A DNA stretch of 64,000 nt from G965276675 sp965276675 (lineage in GTDB: Bacteria; Acidobacteriota; Terriglobia; Terriglobales; Acidobacteriaceae): positions 3,906,001 through 3,970,000 of the forward strand of contig OZ255624.1 in NCBI GenBank assembly GCA_965276675.1, given 5' to 3'. Shown piece by piece: positions 1 to 9,510 of this stretch. Position 1 is the first letter of the stretch; each line of letters begins with the position of its first letter. Made by a program: the position numbers and the translations under genes. A model generated the notes under the pieces. The model did no database searches. It was not told the DNA's origin and was given only the letters and a program-made list of their open reading frames with translations.

Positions 1-240
1 CGTGGGCACACCAGGCCAGGTGCTTGTTCGCTCCCGGCAGCGAGCAATGCTCGTGCGGGCATACCTGCAGATACATTTCCATCTTGCGCCGAAGAACACA
101 GGGATCATCGGATTGAGCGCGGCGCCACCGACAGCGGCGGGACGGACAAGCTGGGATGGTGTCTGCCTGGTCCATCTGGCCAACTTAGAATGAGCGCGAA
201 TTAGCGGCGTTGTAGCAGCTCGTGAGCGGGTTGGGCACCA

Positions 241-372
241 ATGTCCTCTATCGAACTCGAGTGCAGCCTTTTTCGGCGAACTATCGAGCGCGAGGTTCTG
301 CCGCTGGATTTTGGAGTCCTCGCTTATTCGCCGCTTGCAAGTGGCTTGCTCACATCAAAGCGCCGAAATCCC
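241..372 (+). pseudogene. aldo/keto reductase fragment
   Basis: The translation contains CSLFRRTIEREVLPL followed by FGVLAYSPLASGLLTSK. This matches the conserved segment of aldo/keto reductases around the NADPH-binding loop (typically EYSLF.R..EREVLPLC.ELGIG..AYSPL..G.LTGK). A few residues between the two blocks are missing, and no upstream barrel or catalytic Asp-Tyr-Lys-His region could be found, nor a C-terminus. It is therefore read as a relic of a deleted gene. The frame stays open to about position 510 but downstream residues do not look like an aldo/keto reductase. Confidence 0.5.
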
Positions 373-891
373 GCGCGAAGCTCAAATGGAGCAAGTCGTC
401 CCGCATTATCGGAGGCGGACATCGACCGAGTATTCGACACTCTCGTGTCTATGGGTCCGGCGCTCCACGAACTTATTATGTGGGCCGGCAACAAGGTTCA
501 GGTTGATTGATCGAGATCAAGAAATTCATTACTTCGAGACCGTCACTTCTGACTTGGCGGACATCGCCCGATACGCTCTTGTTAGGTGACCTTCTGCAAT
601 TAAGACCAACTCACGACGAGTCGCTTCAACGCCTCTTCCCAGCCCCGGCCTCAAGGACTGCGCGTGCCGTACCAGCCGTGGCTGTGTACAAGACGAGTAC
701 CGTCGTTTCGAAGTTATGGAAGTGGACTCCGGGAGCAGTTCTGAGCATCGTGACAAGCTCAGTGTTGGCTCGATTGCGCAAGCTCACGATGATGGCTTGC
801 GCATCGGCTGATTCAGCAGCGGAGTAGAATGCGACTGACCGCTTTCGTCGTGAAGCTTCGCGTTAACAAATGCCAAAGCAGCCCAAATGTG

Positions 892-909
892 TTCAACATA
901 ATGAATTTG
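892..909 (+). promoter_or_regulatory. IclR-type box (weak copy)
   Basis: TTCAACATAATGAATTTG keeps the left arm and the TGAA core of the word found at 50347, 50576, 57347, 61398 and 63769, but the right end diverges. It lies about 360 bases before the GH92 start, so a role there is only possible. Confidence 0.35.
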
Positions 910-1266
910 GCTTGATTGTGTTATGTGACCGAGGAAACTTTACGATGTTTCAAGTTTGTTAGTGTTTTCTGGGGTGAGCGTTTGCGATTCGAGAAATGCG
1001 ACGGATAATGAAGATGCGGCTCTGACGTTTTGGACGTCGCTATACTTATAAAAGCCTGGACTGCGCAGCTGACTGCGCGGCTGTGGGTAAAGTAAAGCTA
1101 CTGGCATTTTATTTGATGTGGGCTTCACCAACGGCTCAATAGTGATGGCGGAGCGGTCACCAACAGTGCATCGCCCCTGAACACCATGTTGACGACGGCT
1201 GCAGCTATCAGCCGGAATATGGCAGTCGCGTGCCTTGACCCGCGATGCGCAACTGGAGCACGTCAG

Positions 1267-3597
1267 ATGATCGGTATTGTGATTGTTCGATTCGTCGCAT
1301 TTCTATCACTATTTGCGGCATGCCTCTTAGCTTTCGCACAAAAGAGCAGCCTTTATGACGAAGTTGACCCGTTCATTGGGACCACCGGCGGTGGATTTAC
1401 CTCTCCGGCCGCCTCGCTGCCTTTTGGAATGATCCAGTGGGGGCCCAGCACAAGTGAAGCCGGTTATTACTTCAGAGGTGATCGAGCAGTTTATGGATTT
1501 AGTCTTACCCACCTCAATGGAGTAGGCTGCCCCATAGGTTCTGATGTGCCAATCCTGCCATGGAGTGAGGAACCACAAAGGAGTCCGGGAGAAGATAACA
1601 CTACTTACCTACAGTTTGTGCAGGGCTTCGATTACCACAGAGAGGACGCGCACCCAGGTTACTACGCTGTGACCTTGGCGAATGGCACAAAGATTGAGTT
1701 AACAGTGGGTGAGCGTGCTGGAATGGCGCGGTTCAAATTCCCTGCTGGATTGAGGGCAGCATTGCTGGTAAAAACCGGAGCCAGCGCCGACACTAATATT
1801 CATCTGCCAAAACTGGTTCAAGTCGGGCGTGAACATGATGGAAGCCGGATTGCCCTCGTAGGCAACGATGCCTTGACCGGTACCGTAACTGCAGGCGGAT
1901 TTTGTGAGACCCCGACTCACTACACGCTGTACGTGGCAGCAAAGTTCGATCAACCATACCGCCAGTTCGATACATGGCAGGACAGCGAAATACACAAAAG
2001 TCAGCGGATGGCCGATGGAAAGCACACCGGAGCATGGCTTGATTTCGGTGATCGCCATCAGATTCAAATGAAAATTGGGCTCTCATATGTTAATGAGGCT
2101 GGTGCGCTTGAGAACCTAAGTAAAGAAATGCCCGGATGGAACTTTGATGAAGTGCATTCGCGCGCGCGTGGTACCTGGACTGAGCTTCTGAACCGCGTGT
2201 CGGTTGAAGGTGGCACCGCCGATCAGTACAAGATATTTGCGACTGCACTCTATCATAGCTTGCTTACTCCAACTCTCTTCAGCGACGACAATGGGGACTA
2301 TACCGGTTTTGACTGGAAGGTTCACTCGGTTTCGGGTACTCGACAAGCGGCTCAGTATGCAAATTTTTCGGATTGGGACACGTATCGAGATACTGTACAG
2401 CTGCAATCAGTTTTGGTTCCTAAGCGCGAGAGCGACATGATGCAATCGCTGGTTAACGATGCAGTACAAGACGGTTGGCTACCACGCTGGCCGCTTGCCA
2501 ACCAGCAAACGTACATAATGGAAGGGGATTCCTCCAGTGCTTTGCTGTCGTCAAGCTACGCTTTCGGTGCCCGCGATTTTGATCTCAAAACCGCCTTGCA
2601 ATACATGATCAAAGGTGGAACACAAGCTGCGGAGGGTTCGAGTACCTTTCAGCTGTACAACATGAGAGTAGAAAGGGCATTTTTAGCCGAATATCTTAAA
2701 TTGGGGTACGTTCCGGCTACCGACCCCCGCTCTGCTTCCCGTACCCTGGAGTATGCCAACGACGACTTCGCTATCGCACAGTTCGCAAAAGACATCGGAG
2801 ATTTGAGAATATATCGGCGCTTCATGGCCCAGTCGCAAAGCTGGAAAAATCTGCTTGATCCCGTGACAGGATGGATTCGTCCACGCTATGCAGACGGTAC
2901 ATGGTTGAAAGATTTCGACGCGCGTTTTTCGCTGCCACAGCAGAATGCATGGGGTGCTTCACCGGAGCAATATGGTTTTCAGGAAGGCAACACTGCCCAA
3001 TACACATTTATGATTCCGTTCGACTATCCCAAAGAGTTTGCCGCAATCGGTGGAGACGAGAAGGTAGCTGCGCGTCTCGACAAGTTCTTTTGCGACAAGC
3101 CTATCGCGCCCTATGAGGCATGTTTCAACGCATTTAATGAACCCGATTTTGTCACCCCTTACGCGTACGTATTTGCCGGGATGCCATGGAAGACGCAGGA
3201 AGTAGTGAGCCGTATTGTCAGAGACGCCTTTAACACTACATCAAGTGGCCTTCCAGGCAATGATGACCTTGGCGCCACGAGCGCATTCTATGTCTGGAAT
3301 GCGCTCGGCATGTACCCGGCCGTTCCGGGTGTAGGCGGAGTGGTACTTGGAACACCCATGTTTAGAAACGCCACCATTCGTTTTGCTGACGGTCGAACGC
3401 TAGGCATTCAGGGGGTGGGTTCAGGACCCTATGTGCTGAAAATTGTTCTGAACGGGACCTCTTATCCAAGTAGCTGGTTGCCGCTCAACATTCTCCACCA
3501 CGGCATCAATGAGCTGGGGTTTATTCTAGACACAAAACCAAATAAACACCGAGGACAACCTGAATCTGACCGTCCGCCATCCTTCCGCCAACCTTGA
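1267..3597 (+). CDS. GH92 family alpha-mannosidase-like glycosidase, exported
   Basis: A protein of about 776 residues. After an N-terminal hydrophobic signal segment (IGIVIVRFVAFLSLFAACLLAFA) it begins with VDPFIGT and continues with SLPFGMIQWGP, GYSLTHLNG-like and GCPIGSDVP-like blocks, which are hallmarks of GH92 exo-alpha-mannosidases. The C-terminal half carries QEGNTAQYTFMIPFD and GLPGNDDLGATSAFYVWNALGMYP, typical of the GH92 catalytic (alpha/alpha)6 domain that binds calcium and holds the acidic residues. GH92 enzymes are calcium-dependent and act by inversion on alpha-mannosides of glycans. The ATG at 1267 was chosen because GGAG lies about 8 bases upstream and it starts directly at the signal peptide; an in-frame ATG at 1186 would add 27 unrelated residues. 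It converges on the Oar-type receptor gene, suggesting glycan trimming and uptake. Exact linkage specificity is not visible. Confidence 0.9.
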   Translation: MIGIVIVRFVAFLSLFAACLLAFAQKSSLYDEVDPFIGTTGGGFTSPAASLPFGMIQWGPSTSEAGYYFRGDRAVYGFSLTHLNGVGCPIGSDVPILPWSEEPQRSPGEDNTTYLQFVQGFDYHREDAHPGYYAVTLANGTKIELTVGERAGMARFKFPAGLRAALLVKTGASADTNIHLPKLVQVGREHDGSRIALVGNDALTGTVTAGGFCETPTHYTLYVAAKFDQPYRQFDTWQDSEIHKSQRMADGKHTGAWLDFGDRHQIQMKIGLSYVNEAGALENLSKEMPGWNFDEVHSRARGTWTELLNRVSVEGGTADQYKIFATALYHSLLTPTLFSDDNGDYTGFDWKVHSVSGTRQAAQYANFSDWDTYRDTVQLQSVLVPKRESDMMQSLVNDAVQDGWLPRWPLANQQTYIMEGDSSSALLSSSYAFGARDFDLKTALQYMIKGGTQAAEGSSTFQLYNMRVERAFLAEYLKLGYVPATDPRSASRTLEYANDDFAIAQFAKDIGDLRIYRRFMAQSQSWKNLLDPVTGWIRPRYADGTWLKDFDARFSLPQQNAWGASPEQYGFQEGNTAQYTFMIPFDYPKEFAAIGGDEKVAARLDKFFCDKPIAPYEACFNAFNEPDFVTPYAYVFAGMPWKTQEVVSRIVRDAFNTTSSGLPGNDDLGATSAFYVWNALGMYPAVPGVGGVVLGTPMFRNATIRFADGRTLGIQGVGSGPYVLKIVLNGTSYPSSWLPLNILHHGINELGFILDTKPNKHRGQPESDRPPSFRQP

Positions 3598-3647
3598 TCG
3601 CCTGCTCGGCGCACCGCAGCCGGCATCCGGGCGCTTCTTTGGCATGT

Positions 3648-3688
3648 TGGACGGGGCAGCTAATCACGCTCCTCCCCTACCCCGTCCA
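3648..3688. terminator. hairpin between convergent genes
   Basis: TGGACGGGG and CCCCGTCCA form a perfect 9-bp stem around a 23-base loop, followed on the plus strand by a short T-rich run (GTCTTTT). It lies between the GH92 stop and the receptor stop, so it could end transcription from the GH92 side. The long loop makes this a moderate call. Confidence 0.5.
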
Positions 3689-3701
3689 TCGTCTTTTGCG
3701 T

Positions 3702-6700
3702 CTAGAATTCTATTCGGAAGGTCGCCTGCCCTTGTCTATTTGATATTTGCGAAGTTAAGTTTGTAATTTGCCCGAACGTTGAATTCGTGGCGCTATTATC
3801 AGGACCTTGCAGTTGCGTTCGATTGAATGCATTGAAGTAGTCAACGCGCACGCTAGCCACTATTCCTTCGGCAATCGGAAAGTACTTGACCGCGTTGAAT
3901 GCTTCTATTCTCAACGGAGGAGTACGCAGAGCTGCATACGTAATATATGTATCACCAAGAGCGAACGGATTTGTCAGGGCAAAAGCGTTAGTTGAAAACT
4001 GTACCGGTCTTGTCGTAGAACGTCCCGTCAAGTAGTCCTTTGTTCGCTGATAGCTGAAGGTCTTTTTGGTAACTCCCGCGACGGAGTACGGTCGATCGGA
4101 ACCGCCGTACGGACCCGCATTGTTGACTGGATTGAAGCTTTCGGTCGTACCGAAAGGGAAGCCACTCTCATAATCCAGAATGGTGCTGACCTGCCACCCC
4201 CCGGCGAGCCGATTCACCAAGCTATTACTATTGAGAAACGTTCGTCCTGGACCGATAGGAAGCTCATACGTCGCGACGAACTTTGTGGCATACTTTTGAT
4301 CCAGTGTCGATGGAGAATATTCGAGCTTCTGATTGTATTTATTTAACGGCTTAGCTGCGAACGCTGAAAATCCAGAGTTCACGTTCGCCATATTCCGTGC
4401 CAGCGTGGCGTCGATCAGGAAACTGAGGCCGTTGGTATAGCGTTTCTCGGCTTGCACCTGCAACGCGTTGTAGAAAGCTGTTCCGGACTGATCGAAGTTT
4501 CTTTGGATCCCAGAATATTGAGGGTAGGGTAAGAGCGCTTGTTTAACCGTCGCCGCAGACCCGAAATCTGTCAGGAATTTTGTGTATGGAATTTTGATCC
4601 CGGCTGCCACGGCTTGGGGGGAATTGACCAGGGCGCCTAAAAGCGCTCCATACTTAAGATTGGCCGGGTCCAATTGGTCATATGGATTCAACTGAGAAGG
4701 GAGATGGACGTCGCGGTTGCCAACGTAGGACGCAGTTAGAAGCATATTCCAGGGGAGCGTCCTCTCAACGCTCACATTCCATGCCTCGTTGTACGGCGTC
4801 GCTCCATCTGTTTTGGGATTGAAGGCATAGAGGAGCGATCCGTTCCCAACCGAAGGGCTAAATGGCACGGGCAGTGTAGGGGGTAGTGGATTACCATCCC
4901 AATTTCCGTAAGCTGGAACACTCGTGCCATTTGAATTGCGGAAGAATGTGCCGTTCAAAATGATGTCATAGTCCTGACCAACCCGGTAGTCTCCCGGCGC
5001 ATACGCACCCCCATTTAGAATGGACAGGAAGAACCCGGTATGGAGCACAGTCTTGTCGTTCAGTTTGTAGGCCAAGCCGAGCCTCGGACCAAAGTGGGCC
5101 CAATGAATAGCTGCCCGTTCGGTCCCGGCACACCCGGTACAGGTACCGAGCTTCGAGGCTGCGCCAAGCAGGCCATCGGCGCCTGGGTTTGGGATGGTAG
5201 GGTCGAAGTACGTAATGCGATTGTCAATGATCTCTTTCAATGGGACCATGATGTCCCAGCGAAGACCAAGGTTCAGCGTCAATCGATCATTCACCTTAAT
5301 ATCGTCCTCTATATAAGGCGAGTAGCTATAACTACGCAGCTTGAGCGCATTGTTGGATTGCCGGCTGCCAGCATCTACCCCTCCCAACAGGAAGCTGGCA
5401 AAAGAACTGCCGTACTTCCCGAAGTTTGGATCATTGACATTTGGAACGGATGTCGTCCGCTGGCTAAAGTTGAATACGCCGCCACATGCCGCAAGGCATT
5501 CGTTGTCATCCATGATGACCTTGCGGAATTCGCCTCCAATGTTGTAGGTGTGCCGTCCTTTGGACCAGAGCCAGTTATTGACGACTGCAATGCCCAATTT
5601 GCGGTTGACCAGGTTAGTCAATTGTTGCCCCCAAGCGGACGGGGCGTTTTGGCCATCAAAGGTGATCTGCGGAAAAATTGTGCCGTCCGCGACACCAGGG
5701 AAGCTGACGTTTTGAAGGGAATTGTGTTGAGAGTTGATCGCTCCAATCGCATCCGCTCCCACGGTCGTCACCAGATTGGGATTTATAGTCTTGACATAGT
5801 TGAGCAGGAATCCCGACCCGAGACTCGGCTCGATATTGAGACTGGAGAGCGGATTGGTCGCAGGTGCAATGTTCGAAGTACTAAGAGTCGCACTATTCAG
5901 AGGAGCCCGCCATTGGCTGAAGCGAAGACTTTGCGAATCGGTCAGCTTGTGGTCGATCGTGTATCCCCATAGATTCTGCTTGATGCTCACCGACTGGATT
6001 ACGGGGTTTTTGTTTGAGAGCAGACCCGAGTTGAGGCCGGAACGATCCGGATCAGGGATCAAGGGAATGAGTGACTTGGACAATGCGCTGAAGCGGGAGG
6101 TGGGGATGATATTTCCCGGAAAGGGCTGCCCGGTTTGGGGATCGTAGATTGGAATTAGGGCGCCGCTGGCATCGACAAAGTGGCTAAAATCACCGCCCTT
6201 CATTGCGGCTGTCGGTACAGTCCCAATTTGCTTCTGCGCAAGGTTCTGCCGAAACCAGTCATCCGAGAAAAGGAAGAATGTCCGATTTTTTCCATTGTAG
6301 ACCTTGGGCAAAACAACCGGACCGCTTACGGTGAATCCATAATTGTTCTGTTGATTTACAGGTGGTTTTGGGTGCCCATCGGCACTAAATGCGGTCGGGA
6401 AAAACCCATCGGAATCAAAAAGCTGATTGCGAAGGATTTCAAAAGCGTCTCCATGTAGCCTGTTAGTGCCCGAAGCCATTTGGTAGGTAACGGCACCCTT
6501 CGCAAGCCCATACTGAGCGGAGAAGGCCGAACTAACTACACGGAACTCGCTAATCATTTCATAAGGCGGATTGAGGAGGGTTTGAAAGCCTGGGGTCTCC
6601 GCCTGGACTGCTGGAATGCCATTGAATTCCACTTCGCTTTCGAAATTCACACCCCCATTGATGGTTTTAGCAAATGCGCTACCCTGAACACCGGGAGCGA

Positions 6701-7226
6701 GGAAAACGAATGAGTCGATCTGCCGGGCTCCTCCGTTAATCTCAATCGGAGCCATCTTGACCAGTGCAGGCTCCAGAGTCGTACCTAGCTCTGGCGACGT
6801 GGTATTGAGCGAAAGTGCTTGCGCTTGTACCCGCACAGTTTGGTTGGTCTCGCCGGGCGTCATTTGGAGAACAATCGACGTCATGTTGCCAACTTCGACG
6901 ATGACGTTCGTTTGCTCCGACTTCTTAAATCCCGCTGCATTGACAATGACGGAGTAGTGCCCAGGAACCAGTGGGGTAACTGTGAAGGTCCCACTCTCGT
7001 TGGTAGTGGAATGCGATACCAAACCGGTCGAGGCCTCTGTAATCGTAACGCCTGCCCCGGGAATACGACTGCCTGTCGCGTCTGTAACCGAGCCGTTGAT
7101 ACCTACGTTCACCTGTGCATTCAGCCGAACGCTCGGCACGAGAACGGCTAAGCAGAACATGAGGGCTGGTATGAACACAACACCCATCCGCTGTTGGCAA
7201 CGCCTAGAGAAACTCAGTCCCTGCAT
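3702..7226 (-). CDS. Oar-type TonB-dependent outer-membrane receptor
   Basis: A 1174-residue protein. An N-terminal signal segment (FIPALMFCLAVLVPSVRLNAQ) is followed by a carboxypeptidase-regulatory-like beta-sandwich (about residues 40-130: GSVTDATGSRIPGAGVTI ... GTFTVTPLVPGHYSV). Next come a plug-like region with a YEMISEFRVVSSAFSAQYG block and a very long beta-barrel with many aromatic strands, ending in FRIEF with a terminal Phe, as expected for outer-membrane barrels. This architecture is characteristic of the large Oar-like receptors expanded in Acidobacteriota, thought to import oligosaccharides or other bulky ligands. The ATG at 7226 has GGAGGAG 8-9 bases upstream; a TTG five codons earlier overlaps that ribosome site. 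The regulatory word at 7375-7392 lies about 150 bases upstream. Ligand unknown; the GH92 neighbour hints at glycans. Confidence 0.92.
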   Translation of the reverse strand: MQGLSFSRRCQQRMGVVFIPALMFCLAVLVPSVRLNAQVNVGINGSVTDATGSRIPGAGVTITEASTGLVSHSTTNESGTFTVTPLVPGHYSVIVNAAGFKKSEQTNVIVEVGNMTSIVLQMTPGETNQTVRVQAQALSLNTTSPELGTTLEPALVKMAPIEINGGARQIDSFVFLAPGVQGSAFAKTINGGVNFESEVEFNGIPAVQAETPGFQTLLNPPYEMISEFRVVSSAFSAQYGLAKGAVTYQMASGTNRLHGDAFEILRNQLFDSDGFFPTAFSADGHPKPPVNQQNNYGFTVSGPVVLPKVYNGKNRTFFLFSDDWFRQNLAQKQIGTVPTAAMKGGDFSHFVDASGALIPIYDPQTGQPFPGNIIPTSRFSALSKSLIPLIPDPDRSGLNSGLLSNKNPVIQSVSIKQNLWGYTIDHKLTDSQSLRFSQWRAPLNSATLSTSNIAPATNPLSSLNIEPSLGSGFLLNYVKTINPNLVTTVGADAIGAINSQHNSLQNVSFPGVADGTIFPQITFDGQNAPSAWGQQLTNLVNRKLGIAVVNNWLWSKGRHTYNIGGEFRKVIMDDNECLAACGGVFNFSQRTTSVPNVNDPNFGKYGSSFASFLLGGVDAGSRQSNNALKLRSYSYSPYIEDDIKVNDRLTLNLGLRWDIMVPLKEIIDNRITYFDPTIPNPGADGLLGAASKLGTCTGCAGTERAAIHWAHFGPRLGLAYKLNDKTVLHTGFFLSILNGGAYAPGDYRVGQDYDIILNGTFFRNSNGTSVPAYGNWDGNPLPPTLPVPFSPSVGNGSLLYAFNPKTDGATPYNEAWNVSVERTLPWNMLLTASYVGNRDVHLPSQLNPYDQLDPANLKYGALLGALVNSPQAVAAGIKIPYTKFLTDFGSAATVKQALLPYPQYSGIQRNFDQSGTAFYNALQVQAEKRYTNGLSFLIDATLARNMANVNSGFSAFAAKPLNKYNQKLEYSPSTLDQKYATKFVATYELPIGPGRTFLNSNSLVNRLAGGWQVSTILDYESGFPFGTTESFNPVNNAGPYGGSDRPYSVAGVTKKTFSYQRTKDYLTGRSTTRPVQFSTNAFALTNPFALGDTYITYAALRTPPLRIEAFNAVKYFPIAEGIVASVRVDYFNAFNRTQLQGPDNSATNSTFGQITNLTSQISNRQGQATFRIEF

Positions 7227-7374
7227 CGCACTCTCCTCCAAATAAATAGATAAACGTGGTTGGACAAGTTGCTAGTCTTGCTTGTCTTATTGCTTCTGGT
7301 TCTGAAAGCACCTTGGACGCAACGCTACACCCTTTTGATCGCGCGGAGTAATACTGTCACGTAGACTTTTGTGG

Positions 7375-7392
7375 TGTCAACCTGTTATGCCA
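7375..7392 (-). promoter_or_regulatory. predicted FadR/GntR operator (18-bp word)
   Basis: The plus strand reads TGTCAACCTGTTATGCCA. It differs by two bases from the copies at 14570 and 17100. It is an imperfect inverted repeat (TGNCA, 8 bases, TGNCA). On the minus strand it contains TTGACA, a consensus -35 element pointing toward the Oar receptor gene 150 bases away. Confidence 0.6.
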
Positions 7393-7745
7393 AAAAAGAA
7401 CGCCTTTTCCGACATTCGAAGCGAGAGAGCTTCGCGGCGCCGCAGAGGACAGGCCGGCTTCGGATCGGTGAATTTGCGATGGGAGGCTTTTCTCCGGTGA
7501 GGAATGCCTGGATCCGAAACAGCTAGAACGCACGTGCTCTCAATATCAGTCACTCTGACATCGCGGTCTTTGGGGGACTTGCAGTTGTCCTGGCCCGTGG
7601 CCCGCGATATCCGGACCTCTGTACAGGCACAGTAGCGTCGCCGAGATACGATTCGCTAAACCTTCACCGAGTCACTCAACGCGCGCGTCCGAGTGCAGCC
7701 ATGGTCCAGTTCGGTCCGGTGAGGATTCCTAGGAGATCAAATCTA
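7393..7745. other. intergenic region without recognisable gene
   Basis: About 350 bases between the operator and the end of the Ldh2-type gene. No ORF with a recognisable domain and no clear hairpin terminator was found. Confidence 0.4.
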
Positions 7746-8837
7746 TTAAAGTCGTGCAATTCCTAAACTGTCCGCCAGTTCGTCAAGGTCGATTTTGAGT
7801 TGATCGGCAATGGGAATTCCTTGCCGCTGCCGGTCCTCCTCAACCGCCCATTCGCGATCTCCCGGAGCCATGACCTTCATGCCTTGCCGCCCCGCTTGGG
7901 TTCTAAGATCGTGAAGATAGGCCTCCATTCCCATACTGTAGATCTCTGGAGAAACGAAGCGATGGGGGTCGATGACGATGAAGAAGTGACCGAGCCGGCG
8001 GTGCGTAGAAAGATCCGGTCCCGCCATTCCTGGCAGGCGGCTGCAATGAGGCATTCCGGTAATGACTGCACTCAACACTTCCACGATGCTTGCGAGAGCG
8101 GCGCCTTTATAACCGTAGCGCATCCCGCCCAGGGGCAGAAGAGCTGCGGATCGAGCTGGATCGAGGGTCGGTTCTCCGTTACTATCGACCGCAACGTCTG
8201 TGGGCAGCGGAAGCCCTTCATTCAAAAGGTCCTGCACCCTGTTCCACGGAATGACGCTCGTCGCCATGTCCATCAGAAGCGGCCGCGCCCCAGAAACTGG
8301 AGCGGCAAACGCCAGCGGGTTTGTTCCATGGAAGGGCTGGATTCCATCATGTGGAAGCACGAATGAATCCGAATTGCAGACTCCAAGAGCTACGTAACCA
8401 AGGTTGGCGGCATGAAGCACGTAACATCCAGCCGATCCAAAATGCGAGGAGTTGATGACGGATACGGCTGCAAGACCACTTTCCCGAGCCAGAGCCGTGC
8501 CACGGTCCATGGCGAAGAAGCTCGCGTGGTGACCGAAGCCGTGATCCCCGTCGACAATCCCTGTGCTCGGACCAGTTTGGGTAAATGAGAGTCTGGGCTT
8601 GGGATTGATCCGGCCTGTTTGAACCACCTTGGCATAATGCAATAGAAGCCGAATTCCGTGGCTATCCACGCCACGCAAAGAAGTCTCTGTAAGTGCGGAG
8701 GCAACCGAGCGTGCAGGCTCAGGATCGGTGCCAGCGGCAATCAGCGCCGCTGTTGCAAACTCCTTTATTCGATCCGGCGTTGCTTGCTTCGGCCGATTAT
8801 CTGCGGTTTGTTCGTCCATTACCGCTTCGAAGCTCAT
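7746..8837 (-). CDS. Ldh2-type malate/L-lactate (2-oxoacid) dehydrogenase
   Basis: 363 residues, the usual length of the LDH2/MDH2 family of NAD(P)-dependent 2-hydroxyacid oxidoreductases (malate, ureidoglycolate and 2,3-diketo-L-gulonate reductases). Visible family features are SLRGVDSHGIRLL near residues 50-62, SSHFGSAGCYV with the catalytic histidine, and HGTNPLAFAAPV. Near the end, GGMRYGYKGAALASIVEVLSAVITG binds the nucleotide-side loop. The ATG at 8837 has GGAGGG 4-5 bases upstream. A variant of the regulatory word lies 43 bases further upstream, suggesting co-control with sugar genes. In this setting it probably interconverts a sugar-derived 2-oxo and 2-hydroxy acid; the exact substrate cannot be told from sequence. 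Confidence 0.88.
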   Translation of the reverse strand: MSFEAVMDEQTADNRPKQATPDRIKEFATAALIAAGTDPEPARSVASALTETSLRGVDSHGIRLLLHYAKVVQTGRINPKPRLSFTQTGPSTGIVDGDHGFGHHASFFAMDRGTALARESGLAAVSVINSSHFGSAGCYVLHAANLGYVALGVCNSDSFVLPHDGIQPFHGTNPLAFAAPVSGARPLLMDMATSVIPWNRVQDLLNEGLPLPTDVAVDSNGEPTLDPARSAALLPLGGMRYGYKGAALASIVEVLSAVITGMPHCSRLPGMAGPDLSTHRRLGHFFIVIDPHRFVSPEIYSMGMEAYLHDLRTQAGRQGMKVMAPGDREWAVEEDRQRQGIPIADQLKIDLDELADSLGIARL

Positions 8838-8879
8838 GCTCCCTCCTTGCTTTCGTCCTGTATCCTACATCTATACTAT

Positions 8880-8897
8880 TGGTATAATAGGTCGATA
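8880..8897 (-). promoter_or_regulatory. predicted FadR/GntR operator (divergent copy)
   Basis: TGGTATAATAGGTCGATA on the plus strand matches the word TGGCATAATAGSTTGACA at 14 or 15 of 18 positions. It sits 43 bases upstream of the Ldh2-type start, where a repressor would block initiation. CTATACTATTGGTATAATAG around it adds further partial symmetry. Confidence 0.5.
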
Positions 8898-9155
8898 CGC
8901 TAAAAGTATCATATAAATAATCCGCTGGTTACAAATTATTGCGGAGGAGGGGATGAGCATGGCCGATGTTGAATGCGTTCAGTTTCTGACGCGGCTTTGA
9001 TAGTACGCCAGGAGGTGTGCAGGAGGCAGCTAACCGAGGATGGCTTACGGAGGATCGCTTTTCGTCCGAATAGATTCGGAAAGCGCTGCGGATTGGTCGT
9101 CGATAATGTGCTGCCGGCCAGGACGGCTCTAGGGGCGGCGCAGTTACGCCGCTGT

Positions 9156-9437
9156 CAAAAATCAAGGGACGCAAGCAGCACATCGCAGTTAACACAGAAG
9201 GCAATCGGCGTGCGCTTACAATTCACTCGGCTGGCATCCAGGACCGGGTCACGGCGTGCGCGGTGCTGATGCGGCTGTTTTCCTGGTCCCGACACCATCG
9301 CCACGGTCTCGCCGACGGCGCATATACGGGAAAGCTCGTCGACTGGGCCAGAGAAATGTTTGGATAACCAACTGGAGTTTGTCAAACGCAGCCAGTTGCA
9401 CCTGTTTCGCGTGCTGCCCAAGCAATAGGTTGTCGAG
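9156..9437 (+). mobile_element. decayed IS5-type transposase fragment
   Basis: From 9156 the frame reads SKIKGRKQHIAVNTEG, then HSAGIQDRVTACAVLMRLFSW and HGLADGAYTGKLVDWAREMFG, and stops at TAA. One base out of frame it continues QLEFVKRSQLHLFRVLPKQ, stop, VVEHTFA. This is the DDE-domain half of an IS5-family transposase: the second Asp lies in ADGAYTG and the E region would be VVERTFAWL. A frameshift and at least two stop codons show it is dead. No terminal inverted repeats or 5' half were recognised, so only part of the element survives. Confidence 0.75.
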
Positions 9438-9510
9438 CACACCTTCGCCTGCTGAGACTGCATACGCGACATCTAGGTAGAAAAATCAAGGTTTGGGGGC
9501 TTAATAATTT

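Larger units (their letters stand above)
1..1266. other. gene-poor, decayed leading region
   Basis: No intact gene can be supported here. Short open frames on both strands are mutually overlapping and lack recognisable domains, except the aldo/keto-reductase scrap listed separately. The last 370 bases before the GH92 gene hold a TTCAA(N)TGAA inverted repeat and may be its promoter region. Confidence 0.5.

Noticed and set aside
5040..5972. Plus-strand open frame of 310 codons
   Set aside because: It lies entirely inside the minus-strand Oar receptor gene, whose protein is clearly conserved; the opposite frame has no domain or ribosome site.
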